This document shows, piece after piece, positions 25,990-35,186 of a stretch of DNA of 64,000 nt (its first letter is position 1; each line of letters begins with the position of its first letter). The position numbers and the translations under genes were made by a program. The notes under the pieces were generated by a model. It made no database searches and was not told where the DNA came from. It saw only the letters and a program-made list of their open reading frames with translations. The stretch comes from Bacteroidota bacterium (GTDB lineage: Bacteria > Bacteroidota > Bacteroidia > Chitinophagales > Chitinophagaceae): assembly GCA_018267615.1 (NCBI GenBank), contig JAFDYD010000002.1, forward strand, positions 1-64,000, in the 5' to 3' direction.

Positions 25990-27027
25990 ATGAAAAAGAT
26001 TGAAATAAAAATAATAGACTATCGTCCGGAACATCAGTCGCATTTCGAACGGCTCAACCGGCATTGGATAGAAAAATATTTCTGGCTTGAGCCGATAGAC
26101 AAATTTGTTTTGATGGAACCTGAAAAAGCGATCCTCCAAAGAGGTGGCAATATTTTGATGGCAACTATCAATAATGAAATCGCAGGAACAGTTGCTTTAA
26201 AAAAAGTAGATGAGACTACTTATGAATTTACCAAGATGGCTGTCGATGAAAAATTTCAAGGCAACGGTTTGGGATATGCGTTAACAAAAGCAGCAATAGA
26301 AAAAGCAAAAATCATGGGCGCTGAAAAATTGTTGCTCTATTCTCATACTTCCTTAAAAGCCGCCATCCATTTATATCGCAAAGTTGGATTTAGGGAAACT
26401 CATCTCGAACCTGGCGTTTACTCACGCAGTGATATTAAAATGGAAATGGATCTTGATCAGATCAAAATTATAAAGGCTGATGAAATGTATGCAAATGCGA
26501 TTTCAACTATCGGGAAAAAATCTTTTCACGATGCTTTCTTGCCTACTTTCAATAGGTATGAGGACCTGGTAGAATATCTTGATTACACGTATAACGTTGA
26601 AAAAATAACCGATAGTATTAAAAAATCCAATAATGTCTTTTTTGTAGCGTTATATAAAAACAAATTGGCGGGCTTTGCAAAGGTGAAAAAACAATCGTTG
26701 AATATGCAACTGACCGGCAGCCGTCAAATGGAATTGCAAAAGATATATGTGCTAAAGGAGTTTCATGGTACCGGTGTTGCGGCAGCTCTTCTGCATTCGG
26801 TTATCGGTCTCGCAAAAAATATTCGTCCCGCTTGTATATGGCTGGATGTATATATAGGAAACAAACGCGGTATCCGCTTTTATGAAAAGAATGGTTTTGA
26901 AAAATTTGGTAAACATTCTTTCAAAATCGGTACACAGATTTTTTCTTATGATCTTATGATTTTGCCCGGCGCCGTTTTTGGCGTTAATCAGGAATCATCA
27001 CAAATCGTTAGCTATGGAAATGACTGA
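25990..27027 (+). CDS. Tandem GNAT N-acetyltransferase
   Basis: A 345-residue protein holding two GNAT domains. The first (residues about 3-148) includes the acetyl-CoA loop VDEKFQGNGLGYALTKAAIEKA and CoA-side SLKAAIHLYRKVGFRET. The second (about 160-325) has VLKEFHGTGVAAALLHSVIGLAK and RGIRFYEKNGFEKFG. In the first domain the loop Q/R-x-x-G-x-G/A is fully kept (QGNGLG); the second reads HGTGVA. Acceptors are unknown. I use ATG 25990 (MKKIEIKIIDYRPEH). The last 14 bases overlap the ilvE start, so the genes are probably co-transcribed. Confidence 0.85.
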   Translation: MKKIEIKIIDYRPEHQSHFERLNRHWIEKYFWLEPIDKFVLMEPEKAILQRGGNILMATINNEIAGTVALKKVDETTYEFTKMAVDEKFQGNGLGYALTKAAIEKAKIMGAEKLLLYSHTSLKAAIHLYRKVGFRETHLEPGVYSRSDIKMEMDLDQIKIIKADEMYANAISTIGKKSFHDAFLPTFNRYEDLVEYLDYTYNVEKITDSIKKSNNVFFVALYKNKLAGFAKVKKQSLNMQLTGSRQMELQKIYVLKEFHGTGVAAALLHSVIGLAKNIRPACIWLDVYIGNKRGIRFYEKNGFEKFGKHSFKIGTQIFSYDLMILPGAVFGVNQESSQIVSYGND

Positions 27028-28078
27028 AACAATAAGAATCCACAAAACCAATCACTCAACACTCGCTGATGTTGATTGGAGCAATCTTGAGTTTGGTAAG
27101 TATAACGCGGATCACATGTTGGTTTGTGATTTTTTAAATGGAGCATGGGAATCGCCAAAAATAATTCCTTTTGCAAATCTCTCACTGAGCCCGGTAACAC
27201 TTTCATTGCACTATGGACAAACAATATTTGAAGGGATGAAGGCTTTCCGAATGATCGATAAGCGTATCAGCATTTTTCGTCCTGAAAAACATTATGAAAG
27301 ATTTGTCCGGTCTGCAGAGCGTATGTGCATGGAAGTTATACCAAGGGAAATTTTTATGGAAGGTTTGCACGAGTTGATCAAGTTAGATGGGGCCTGGGTT
27401 CCGTCAGCAGCCGGATCAGCGTTATATATCCGCCCATTTATAATAGCAACAGAAGCAAAGCTTGGTGTTAAAATATCTGAAGCGTATAAATTTCTCATTG
27501 TAAGCGGACCTGTAGGCTCGCTTTATCAAAAACCGATATCAGTAAAAGTAGAAACAAAATTCGTTCGTGCTTCCAGGGGAGGAACAGGCTGTGCAAAATG
27601 TGGTGGCAATTATGGTGCAGCATTCTATCCCACAAAAAAAGCCAGGGAACAAGGTTATGACCAGGTATTATGGACCGACGGAAAAGAAAATAAATATATC
27701 GAAGAATCAGGAACGATGAACGCGATGTTTGTGATCGATAATAAACTGGTGAGTCCGCCATCTTCTGATTCTATACTGGATGGTGTTACAAGAGATTCGT
27801 TTATTACATTGGCAAAACAAGAAGGCATCACTGTTGAAGAAAGACCCGTGAGCATTGACGAACTAAAAAGATCCTTTCGTGATAATACCATCACAGAAGC
27901 CTTTGGTGTAGGTACCGCAGCCGTTGCAACCCAGATCAAACTGATCGGTATCGATAACGTGCATTATAATCTTCCAACAAAAAAAGAATCCATTGCCGAA
28001 TTACTGAAAGCAAAACTCGATGGCATTCGTACAGGAAAAATTCCTGATGTGAATAATTGGAATAAACTTCTGATTTGA
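27014..28078 (+). CDS. ilvE: Branched-chain amino acid aminotransferase
   Basis: PLP enzyme of leucine, isoleucine and valine metabolism, 354 residues from the ATG at 27014, of the longer eukaryote-like BCAT subtype. The PLP lysine is Lys195 in GTGCAKCGGNYGA; the conserved QVLWTDGKENKYIEESGTMN follows. The redox CxxC pair of mammalian BCAT is absent: the equivalent region reads FGVGTAAVATQIKLIG. The start overlaps the GNAT gene. The stop lies in a family G repeat arm. An ATG two codons later is an alternative start. Confidence 0.92.
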   Translation: MEMTETIRIHKTNHSTLADVDWSNLEFGKYNADHMLVCDFLNGAWESPKIIPFANLSLSPVTLSLHYGQTIFEGMKAFRMIDKRISIFRPEKHYERFVRSAERMCMEVIPREIFMEGLHELIKLDGAWVPSAAGSALYIRPFIIATEAKLGVKISEAYKFLIVSGPVGSLYQKPISVKVETKFVRASRGGTGCAKCGGNYGAAFYPTKKAREQGYDQVLWTDGKENKYIEESGTMNAMFVIDNKLVSPPSSDSILDGVTRDSFITLAKQEGITVEERPVSIDELKRSFRDNTITEAFGVGTAAVATQIKLIGIDNVHYNLPTKKESIAELLKAKLDGIRTGKIPDVNNWNKLLI

Positions 28079-28386
28079 ATGATTGAAATGATTTGCTATG
28101 TGTAACTATGTTTCTACTGTGCCTATGTGGTGAAAAAAAATTTACCACAGCAGGAACATAGTTACACATAGTAATTCAAAACTCCGACATTAACCACTCT
28201 TCCTCATCCATACACAGTAAATCATTTTAATCAGTTAAATCAGAAGTTCCTACCGTGGCAAATTTTTTTTCACCACATAGGCACAATAGAAACATAGTTA
28301 CACATAGTAATTCAAAACTCCGACATTAACCACTCTTCCTCATCCACACATAGTAAATCATTTTAATCAGTTAAATCAGAAGTTCC
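28065..28386. repeat. Composite repeat: family D hairpin inside family G arms, with duplication
   Basis: G left arm 28065-28094 (includes the ilvE stop) pairs with 28219-28248 and again with 28355-28384. A family D hairpin (28096-28171) sits inside. A 96-bp block, 28155-28250, is repeated at 28291-28386 with two differences (period 136). The D left arm (28096-28132) pairs better with 28271-28307, one mismatch, than with its nearer partner. The space before the next gene (28420) holds nothing else apart from a weak -7 box TAACTTTC (28392-28399). Confidence 0.92.
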
Positions 28387-28419
28387 TTTTGTAACTTTCC
28401 CTATTACAAAATAAAAAAA

Positions 28420-31020
28420 ATGAATCCTGAACAGGAAAGGCTTAAAAATACGGCATGGAAAAAATGGGGGCCTTATTTAACCGAAAGACAATGGGGCACC
28501 GTTCGGGAAGATTATAGTAAAGATGGGTCTGCGTGGGAATATACTACGCACGATATGGCTCGTAGCAAAACATGGCGGTGGGGCGAAGAAGGCATTGGTG
28601 GTTTTTGTGATGATAAACAATTATTGTGTTTTGCAGTAAGCCTTTGGAATAAAAAAGATCCGATACTAAAAGAAAGATTATTCGGACTCACCGGACATGA
28701 AGGCAACCACGGTGAAGATGTTAAAGAGATCTATTATTACCTGGATGGATTACCCACCCATGCATACATGAAGATGCTTTATAAATATCCGCAGGCGGAA
28801 TTTCCTTACCAATGGTTAGTAACAGAAAATGCAAAAAGAACAAAAGCAGATCCTGAATTTGAAATACACGATACCGGAATTTTTGATCAGAGTAAATATT
28901 TCGATGTATTTATTGAATATGCGAAAGCAGATAAAGAAGACATCCTGATAAAAATTACCGCGCACAATCGTGGCCCTGAATCTGCTTCGTTGAATATGCT
29001 ACCTACTATTTGGTTTCGCAACAGGTGGGCCTGGGGATACGATAGTTACACCCCGGAAATGTTTGCGATCGATGATAATATTATCGATATACGTCACGAA
29101 GTATTGGGCCAATATTTTCTATACTGTGAAAATCCCAGTGAACTTTTATTTTGCAACAATGAAACAAATCTTCCAAAACTGTACAATTGCACAAGTAATA
29201 ATAAATATTTTAAAGACGGAATTAACGATTATATCATTCATAAGACAAATACCATCAATCCAGATCGGGGAGGAACCAAGGCCTCGGCCAATTATGATAT
29301 AACCATTGATGGAGGAAAATCTTTTTCGATAAGACTTCGCCTGTGCACCGCAAAACATCAAAATGCGTTTGATGATTTTGATGCAATCTTTGATCAAAGG
29401 ATAAAGGAAACAAATATTTTCTTCGAGGATTTGCAGAAAGGAATTCAATCCGACGAAGAAAAAATGATACATCGACAGGCACTCGCAGGAATGCTCTGGA
29501 GTAAACAATTCTATCATTACAATGTAGACAAGTGGTTGAAAGGAGATCCAGCTGAGCCCGCTCCACCTCAGGAACGTTGGGGCGGAAGAAATAAAGACTG
29601 GCGCCATCTGAATAATGCAGATATTATTTCTATGCCCGATAAATGGGAGTATCCCTGGTATGCTGCATGGGATCTCGCATTCCATTGTGTAACTTTTGCA
29701 TTGATCGATCCGGCATTCGCCAAACAGCAATTGACAATACTTACGCACGATTGGTATATGCACCCAAACGGCCAGTTGCCGGCTTATGAGTGGGCTTTCT
29801 CCGATGTCAATCCTCCTGTGCATGCATGGGCAGCATGGCGTGTATATGAAATTGAAAAAAAAGCGAGCGGTGTTGGCGACACACTCTTTCTTGAAACGAT
29901 CTTCCACAAACTGATCATCAATTTCACGTGGTGGGTTAACCGAAAAGATGAAGAAGGTAATAATATTTTTGAAGGTGGTTTTCTTGGAATGGATAATATC
30001 GGCATTTTTAATCGCAATGATACTTTGCCGAATGGCGCCTATCTCGAAGAATCTGACGGCACGAGCTGGATGGCCACGTATTCGCTCAACCTGATGCGCA
30101 TATCATTGGAGCTTGCGAAAACAAATATTGCGCATGAAGATCTCGCAAGTAAATTCTTTGAACACTTTCTTTATATCGCAGGAGCAATAGAAAGTATGGG
30201 AGGAAATAAAGAAGGTTTGTGGGATGAGGATGATCAATTCTTTTATGATGCGTTGAAGTTTAGTGATGGTTCGAGATTCAAACTAAAGGTGCGCTCGATG
30301 GTGGGATTGATTCCACTTTTTGCCGTTGAAGTATTGGATGATGAAATATTAAAATCAGAAAGCGAATTTGCAAATCGCTTGCGATGGTTTTTGGATAACA
30401 GACCCGATCTCGCTAGTCTCGTTTCAAGGTGGCATGAAAAAAGTCCGGATGAAAAACATTTGTTATCCTTGCTTCGTGGTCACCGGATGAAAAGAATTTT
30501 ATTTCGCATGCTCGATGAAAATGAATTTCTCGGAGAATATGGTGTACGCGCGCTTTCAAAATATCACGAACAACATCCTTATGAATTGCATATTGATGGA
30601 CATGATATGTCGGTGCAATATACTCCCGGCGAATCCACCACAGGGTTATTTGGCGGTAATTCGAACTGGAGAGGACCAATTTGGTTTCCTGCAAATTATC
30701 TGATCATCGAGTCGCTGCAGAGATTTCATTATTATTATGGCGATGATTTTAAGGTTGAATATCCTACCAATTCAGGTAAATATTTTTCGTTGGATGAGAT
30801 CAGTAGTCAGTTGTCAAAAAGATTGATCAGCATTTTTCTCCGCGATGGTAATGGAAGAAGGCCTGTTTATGGTGATAATAATCAATTTCAATCGGATCCG
30901 AATTTTAATAATTACATTCCCTTTTTCGAATATTTCCATGGAGACAATGGTAAAGGTCTTGGCGCCTCACATCAGACAGGATGGACCGGATTGATCGCAA
31001 AATTGATTCAACCGAGGTAG
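28420..31020 (+). CDS. MGH1/GH63-like glycoside hydrolase
   Basis: An 866-residue cytoplasmic protein (no signal peptide) of the large GH63-related group that includes bacterial glucosidase-like and mannosylglycerate hydrolase-like enzymes. Recognisable parts are the N-terminal YTTHDMARSKTWRWGEEGIGG, the barrel segment WEYPWYAAWDLAFHCV with DPAFAKQQL, the pattern QLPAYEWAFSDVNPPVHAWA, and late WRGPIWFPANYLIIESLQRF. An acidic residue in AYEWAFSD and one in the C-terminal part are likely catalytic by family analogy. The alpha-(1->2/3/4)-linked substrate is unknown. It is followed by a CBM48 gene, hinting at alpha-glucan or trehalose-like metabolism. Confidence 0.75.
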   Translation: MNPEQERLKNTAWKKWGPYLTERQWGTVREDYSKDGSAWEYTTHDMARSKTWRWGEEGIGGFCDDKQLLCFAVSLWNKKDPILKERLFGLTGHEGNHGEDVKEIYYYLDGLPTHAYMKMLYKYPQAEFPYQWLVTENAKRTKADPEFEIHDTGIFDQSKYFDVFIEYAKADKEDILIKITAHNRGPESASLNMLPTIWFRNRWAWGYDSYTPEMFAIDDNIIDIRHEVLGQYFLYCENPSELLFCNNETNLPKLYNCTSNNKYFKDGINDYIIHKTNTINPDRGGTKASANYDITIDGGKSFSIRLRLCTAKHQNAFDDFDAIFDQRIKETNIFFEDLQKGIQSDEEKMIHRQALAGMLWSKQFYHYNVDKWLKGDPAEPAPPQERWGGRNKDWRHLNNADIISMPDKWEYPWYAAWDLAFHCVTFALIDPAFAKQQLTILTHDWYMHPNGQLPAYEWAFSDVNPPVHAWAAWRVYEIEKKASGVGDTLFLETIFHKLIINFTWWVNRKDEEGNNIFEGGFLGMDNIGIFNRNDTLPNGAYLEESDGTSWMATYSLNLMRISLELAKTNIAHEDLASKFFEHFLYIAGAIESMGGNKEGLWDEDDQFFYDALKFSDGSRFKLKVRSMVGLIPLFAVEVLDDEILKSESEFANRLRWFLDNRPDLASLVSRWHEKSPDEKHLLSLLRGHRMKRILFRMLDENEFLGEYGVRALSKYHEQHPYELHIDGHDMSVQYTPGESTTGLFGGNSNWRGPIWFPANYLIIESLQRFHYYYGDDFKVEYPTNSGKYFSLDEISSQLSKRLISIFLRDGNGRRPVYGDNNQFQSDPNFNNYIPFFEYFHGDNGKGLGASHQTGWTGLIAKLIQPR

Positions 31021-31052
31021 AACCCTTTGAAATATTTATTCAATAATCAATA

Positions 31053-31135
31053 ATCAACACTCAATATTCAATACTCAAGCTGTAATCCAAAAATTTGATT
31101 TTTAAAACTTGAGCATTGAATATTGAGTGTTGAAT
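31053..31135. repeat. 27-bp inverted repeat, family F (TTCAATATTCAA words)
   Basis: Arms 31053-31079 and 31109-31135, one or two mismatches. Lies after the MGH1-like gene. A larger sister is at 31697-31798, only 560 bp away. Confidence 0.9.
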
Positions 31136-31219
31136 CTCCAGTTTCGGATTGAGCGGCCAATAGAATCTTGTTAATACAATATTAGCAGACTGTTATCGTT
31201 TAAAAAAAAGTCCGCATTC

Positions 31220-31252
31220 TTGCACAATTCGACAAATAATTTGTAACTTTTG
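31220..31252 (+). promoter_or_regulatory. Promoter-like sequence before the CBM48 gene
   Basis: TTG (31220-31222), 21 bp, then TAACTTTTG (31244-31252), a -7 box with one extra T. It ends four bases before the ATG at 31257, the same geometry as holB. Confidence 0.45.
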
Positions 31253-31256
31253 AAAG

Positions 31257-31673
31257 ATGGCAGATTTACTCGCTTCAATGCCATCGGATATCTTCTCCTT
31301 ACCTCGTGAATTAACTCAAAACTATCTCTTGCCGTCCATTGAAAACAATTATTTAAAATCTAAAATGGAGGCCGTCATGAAACTACATCAATCTCCTTTC
31401 GTGAACAGGCGCAAAAAAACTATTGAATTCCACATTTCGAATAGTTGCGCTTCACGCATTTCTTTAGCAGGAACTTTTAACCACTGGGCCCAGGATGAAC
31501 TGGCAATGAAACAACTAAAAAATGGTATCTGGAAAATTGAAATTCCGATGTTGCCAGAGGGCAAGTATCATTACAAATTCTTTATCGATGATCGCATGTG
31601 GGCGGAAGACATCGAAAATCAACTTCGCGAACCGGATGGGATGACTGGGTGGAATAGTGTGCTGACGGTTTGA
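31257..31673 (+). CDS. CBM48/AMPK-type glycogen-binding domain protein
   Basis: A 138-residue cytoplasmic protein. The first 50 residues are a helical leader (LPRELTQNYLLPSIENNYL); residues about 52-138 form an early-set CBM48 fold, seen in ISLAGTFNHWAQDELAMKQL, GIWKIEIPMLPEGKYHYKFFIDD and the end DGMTGWNSVLTV. Family members bind alpha-glucans such as glycogen, with the Trp in NHWA and the Lys/Trp in YHYKF and MWAED contacting sugar. No enzyme domain is present, so it may be a targeting subunit or a regulator. It lies downstream of the MGH1-like glycosidase. Confidence 0.85.
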   Translation: MADLLASMPSDIFSLPRELTQNYLLPSIENNYLKSKMEAVMKLHQSPFVNRRKKTIEFHISNSCASRISLAGTFNHWAQDELAMKQLKNGIWKIEIPMLPEGKYHYKFFIDDRMWAEDIENQLREPDGMTGWNSVLTV

Positions 31674-31696
31674 GGCGGGAGCGTTATTAGAAAAAT

Positions 31697-31798
31697 ATTC
31701 AATAATCAATATTCAACACTCAATGCTCAAGTATTAATTCAAAATCGCTGCTTGAATTTGAAACTTGAATATTGAGTGTTGAATATTGATTATTGAAT
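31697..31798. repeat. 36-bp inverted repeat, family F
   Basis: Arms 31697-31732 and 31763-31798 with two adjacent mismatches. It fills the space between the CBM48 stop and the convergent esterase stop. Confidence 0.95.
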
Positions 31799-31820
31799 TT
31801 TTTTTTCCAATTGCTTACTT

Positions 31821-32495
31821 TCATTTCATCAGCGCTTCCATCATTTTGTCCGCCACCAATTGATTTCCCTGGTCATTTAGATGAACACGATCGCGGGTGA
31901 GAATGCCTGATTCTTTGTTCTCAGGATTGTTTTTGAGATTATACTCGAGGAAAATTTTTCTTAAATCTACAAGGTCACAATTATTTGTCGCTGCAATGCC
32001 TCTTATAATCTGTGAGTATTTGTTTAGATCGCCGTCGAGTTGATTGGTGAAATCAGTTTTCTCCCCGATCGCGGCAGGTGTACAAAGAATCACCTTTATA
32101 TTTTTTGCCTGCAATTTTTTGATGATGGCATTATAAAATTTTTCGAACTTATCCGGATCGGTTCCTGTGCCGAATGATTGCTTATGCCAAACATCGTTCA
32201 CACCAATCCATATCACTACGATATCAGGATTTTTTGCGAGTACATCATCTTCCATTCTCAGATAAAGATCATACACTTTGTTTCCTCCGATGCCAGCGCC
32301 AATCAATTCAAATTGGTCGGCAATTCCTTTTTTTGTGAGTTCTTCACCCAATTTAACAATATAACCGCCGGGTTTTGCGCCAGCTTCAGTAATGGAATCT
32401 CCAAAGAAAACAACGCGCTTCGCTTTCATGGTGAACATAGACCCGCCGATGACAAGCGAAAGGCAAACGATAACAGAGCGAATAATTACTTTCAT
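31821..32495 (-). CDS. SGNH/GDSL-type esterase
   Basis: A 224-residue exported SGNH hydrolase. After a signal-like N-terminus (MKVIIRSVIVCLSLVIGGSMFTM) the block I motif FFGDSITEAGAKPG holds the nucleophile Ser; block II Gly is in GAGIGGNKVYDL, block III Asn in WIGVNDVWH and block V Asp/His in LTRDRVHLND. All four are intact. It lies downstream of the mannan genes on the same strand, so it may remove acetyl groups from mannan; this is inference. A 54-bp perfect inverted repeat separates it from the epimerase gene, so co-transcription is uncertain. Confidence 0.85.
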   Translation of the reverse strand: MKVIIRSVIVCLSLVIGGSMFTMKAKRVVFFGDSITEAGAKPGGYIVKLGEELTKKGIADQFELIGAGIGGNKVYDLYLRMEDDVLAKNPDIVVIWIGVNDVWHKQSFGTGTDPDKFEKFYNAIIKKLQAKNIKVILCTPAAIGEKTDFTNQLDGDLNKYSQIIRGIAATNNCDLVDLRKIFLEYNLKNNPENKESGILTRDRVHLNDQGNQLVADKMMEALMK

Positions 32496-32524
32496 ATTGA
32501 TTACTTTTTTATTTTGAAGAGTTT

Positions 32525-32642
32525 GAATTTTTTCTTTGTGCCTGGGATGAATCGTGAGACGTGAGACGTCAAACGTGAGATACTTTACTCACGTTTGACG
32601 TCTCACGTCTCACGATTCATCCCAGGCACAAAGAAAAAATTC
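32525..32642. repeat. Perfect 54-bp inverted repeat, family A
   Basis: Arms 32525-32578 and 32589-32642 are exact complements with a ten-base loop. Inner part is built of ACGTGAGACGTGAGACGTCA words. It lies between the esterase and epimerase genes, both on the minus strand. Confidence 0.97.
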
Positions 32643-32649
32643 GAATCCA

Positions 32650-33855
32650 TTAATCACGCAATTTAAAAACAGATTCTGTTCTTTGAAGCAATTCCATACA
32701 AGCCCGCGAATTATGGTAAGGGCATTTCCAAAATCCTGCCTTATCATATCCCATCATCAGTGAATGATCATCATAAACACCCCAGAACCACTCTCCATTT
32801 TTTTCGTCGCGGATATATTTCTTTATAAAATCCCAACTTTTTAAAGAATGATGCAAATATTTATCATCACCGGTGGATTGGAATGCATTAAAAAAACCAA
32901 TGATCGCTTCTGCTTGTGGCCACCAATGCTTTTGCGAAATAATTTGTCCCTTATCGATTTCATAATTTAACCCGCCATCTTCATCCAAACCCTCAACGGT
33001 TGCATCGGCAATTTTTACACCCAGCGATCGCATCGTGGTCATCCAGCCCGGATGATGAATTGTTTCCGCGATTTGTTGCAACAGCCACGCTGCTTCTATA
33101 TCATGTCCGAAAGAAATAATATCCGATTTTACATTCCAATTTTCATCAAAAAATAAATGCAGGTGATGTTTTTTATCATCGACAATATGATGCGCAAAAA
33201 TTTCAAGTAGTGTTTCTATCTGTTGTTTCAATTTTTTATCGGGCCATACTTTATAGAGACTGGCATATGCTTCCGCAATATGCAAATGGGTGTTCATCGT
33301 CTTTTTTTCATTTGCGTCCTTTGCACTTAAACGCAGGTCGGCAATAGGTTTCCATTCGCGCGTGAAAGCTTCAAAATAACCTTTTTGTTTCTGATCATAT
33401 GCATGGTATTCTATCAGCCAAAATAATTTCACCGCCAGGTCCAATGCAAGTTTGTTATTAGCCGCCCGGTAATATTCGCTCAATCCATAAATGCAAAATG
33501 CCAGACCATAAATTTGTTTGCGATCATTTAATTTTTCTCCATTATAGTTTACGGTCCAATATACGCCCCCAAAATTCTCATCTACAAAATGGGAAACGAT
33601 ATATTGAAAAGCTCGTTCCGCAAACCGAATGTATTCTCGTTCCCCGGTTTCATTATAAGCCGCGGAAAAAGTCCATAGTATCCGCGCATTCAACACCACT
33701 CCTTTTTCAGCTTCAAGAATCGGATTGTTGTTGTTATCAATGCTTCCATAAAATCCGCCATGAGTATCATCTGGTGCAAATCGCATCCAGTAGTTGAGAA
33801 TGTCCCTTAACTCACGCTGCAATTCATTTCTGAATTTTGTGATACTAGATTTCAT
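32650..33855 (-). CDS. Cellobiose/mannobiose 2-epimerase (AGE family)
   Basis: A 401-residue (alpha/alpha)6-barrel enzyme that epimerises the reducing-end sugar of beta-1,4-disaccharides. Family motifs: GGFYGSIDNNNN near residue 37, NARILWTFSAAY, TMNTHLHIAEAYASLY (catalytic-type His) near 190, ISFGHDIEAAWLL near 245, and KHWWPQAEAIIGFFNA near 315. In Bacteroides fragilis such an enzyme turns mannobiose into mannosylglucose for a GH130 phosphorylase, and the gene is next to a GH130 here. I chose ATG 33855 (MKSSITKFRNELQ). A short family A repeat (33908-33954) separates it from the phosphorylase. Confidence 0.9.
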   Translation of the reverse strand: MKSSITKFRNELQRELRDILNYWMRFAPDDTHGGFYGSIDNNNNPILEAEKGVVLNARILWTFSAAYNETGEREYIRFAERAFQYIVSHFVDENFGGVYWTVNYNGEKLNDRKQIYGLAFCIYGLSEYYRAANNKLALDLAVKLFWLIEYHAYDQKQKGYFEAFTREWKPIADLRLSAKDANEKKTMNTHLHIAEAYASLYKVWPDKKLKQQIETLLEIFAHHIVDDKKHHLHLFFDENWNVKSDIISFGHDIEAAWLLQQIAETIHHPGWMTTMRSLGVKIADATVEGLDEDGGLNYEIDKGQIISQKHWWPQAEAIIGFFNAFQSTGDDKYLHHSLKSWDFIKKYIRDEKNGEWFWGVYDDHSLMMGYDKAGFWKCPYHNSRACMELLQRTESVFKLRD

Positions 33856-33907
33856 AACCAAAAGCAACTATTAATTTTCGCCAAAAAATTTGCATAGCTC
33901 TTTGTTC

Positions 33908-33954
33908 GTGAGACGTGAGACGACAAACGTGAATTATATCGTCTCACGTTTCAC
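33908..33954. repeat. Short inverted repeat, family A
   Basis: Arms 33908-33923 and 33939-33954, one mismatch, loop of 15. It lies between the epimerase and GH130 genes, so inside a probable operon. Confidence 0.85.
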
Positions 33955-33961
33955 AGTATAC

Positions 33962-35158
33962 TCATTTCTGCATTTCCTTTTTCTTCAAAACTTTTTTGTT
34001 CTTATCAATCATTTGCTTCAATACATTCACAGATGTTGCAGAACGAAGTCCATCGGGCGAAGTGTTGATTACATAATCTACCAATTGATCAACCGTACTC
34101 GTTGCAACATGCAGCCTCGTATCCGCCGAAGCATAATAAATAAAAACTTTCCCGTCTTTATCTGCGATCCATCCATTGGAAAAAACAACATTGGAAACAT
34201 CGCCGGTTCGTTCTTCATCTTCAGGAGCCAAAAAATATCCTGCGGGTTTGTGCGTCACTTTGGTAAGATCATTCAAATCAGTCAAAAATAAATAAAGCAC
34301 ATATCGCAAACCTGCTGCTGTATTTCTTACACCATGCGCCTGGTGCAGCCATCCGGCCGCGGTTTTTATTGGAGGCGCGCCCAAACCATTTTTTAATTCA
34401 TATACGGTGTGATATTGTTTTGCATCGATGATCATTTCTTTATCAACACTGGCATTTGTAATAGAAGCCGATAATCCAAAACCGATTCCTCCTCCACTGC
34501 CCGCATCAATAAAACCATCCTGCGGTCTTGTATAAAAAGCATATTTGCCATTTACAAATTCGGGATGCAAAACCACATTGCGTTGCTGTGGTGAACGTGT
34601 TTGCAGATCCGCCAATCGCTCCCATGTTTTCAAATCTTTTGTGCGAACAATTCCACATTTTGCAATAGCCGATGATTGATCATAACGTGGAGCTACCGGA
34701 TCTCTTCTTTCCGTGCAGAACAAACCGTAGATCCATCCATCCTCATGTTCGGTGAGGCGAATATCATACACGTTGGTATCTGCTTCACCTGTTTCCGGTA
34801 TGGCAATTGGGTAATCCCAAAATTTAAAATGATCGATGCCATTCGGGCTTTCTGCAACAGCAAAAAAAGATTTTCTGTCAGCACCTTCCACGCGTGCAAC
34901 AACGATGTATTTATTTTTCCATTTAATAGCACCTGCATTGAACACCGCATTGATGCCAAATCTTTCCATGAAAAAAGGATTGCTCTTACTATTGAAATCG
35001 TAGCGCCAGAAAAGCGGAGTATGTGCAGCCGTCAGTATCGGATGCTTGTAGCGATCAAAAATACCGTTACCATTTTTTTGTAGCTGGTTCGGTCTATCAA
35101 TTAATTCTTCCCAGGATTTCTCCTGTTTTTTTAATCGTTTTTTAAATAGATCATTCAT
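33962..35158 (-). CDS. GH130 mannosylglucose phosphorylase-like
   Basis: A 398-residue cytoplasmic GH130 enzyme. By pathway it would split beta-mannosyl-(1,4)-glucose with phosphate to mannose 1-phosphate and glucose. Visible features: five-bladed propeller segments such as [33 protein letters not shown] (given as a description only), the acid segment [17 protein letters not shown], the [22 protein letters not shown] stretch and [18 protein letters not shown], close to the GH130_1 type. The start is uncertain: ATG 35158 avoids overlap with the symporter gene; a longer start at 35197 overlaps it by 11 bases. Confidence 0.88.
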   Translation of the reverse strand: MNDLFKKRLKKQEKSWEELIDRPNQLQKNGNGIFDRYKHPILTAAHTPLFWRYDFNSKSNPFFMERFGINAVFNAGAIKWKNKYIVVARVEGADRKSFFAVAESPNGIDHFKFWDYPIAIPETGEADTNVYDIRLTEHEDGWIYGLFCTERRDPVAPRYDQSSAIAKCGIVRTKDLKTWERLADLQTRSPQQRNVVLHPEFVNGKYAFYTRPQDGFIDAGSGGGIGFGLSASITNASVDKEMIIDAKQYHTVYELKNGLGAPPIKTAAGWLHQAHGVRNTAAGLRYVLYLFLTDLNDLTKVTHKPAGYFLAPEDEERTGDVSNVVFSNGWIADKDGKVFIYYASADTRLHVATSTVDQLVDYVINTSPDGLRSATSVNVLKQMIDKNKKVLKKKEMQK

Positions 35159-35186
35159 CAGTATTTGTTTTAAGGTCATCAAGCAA

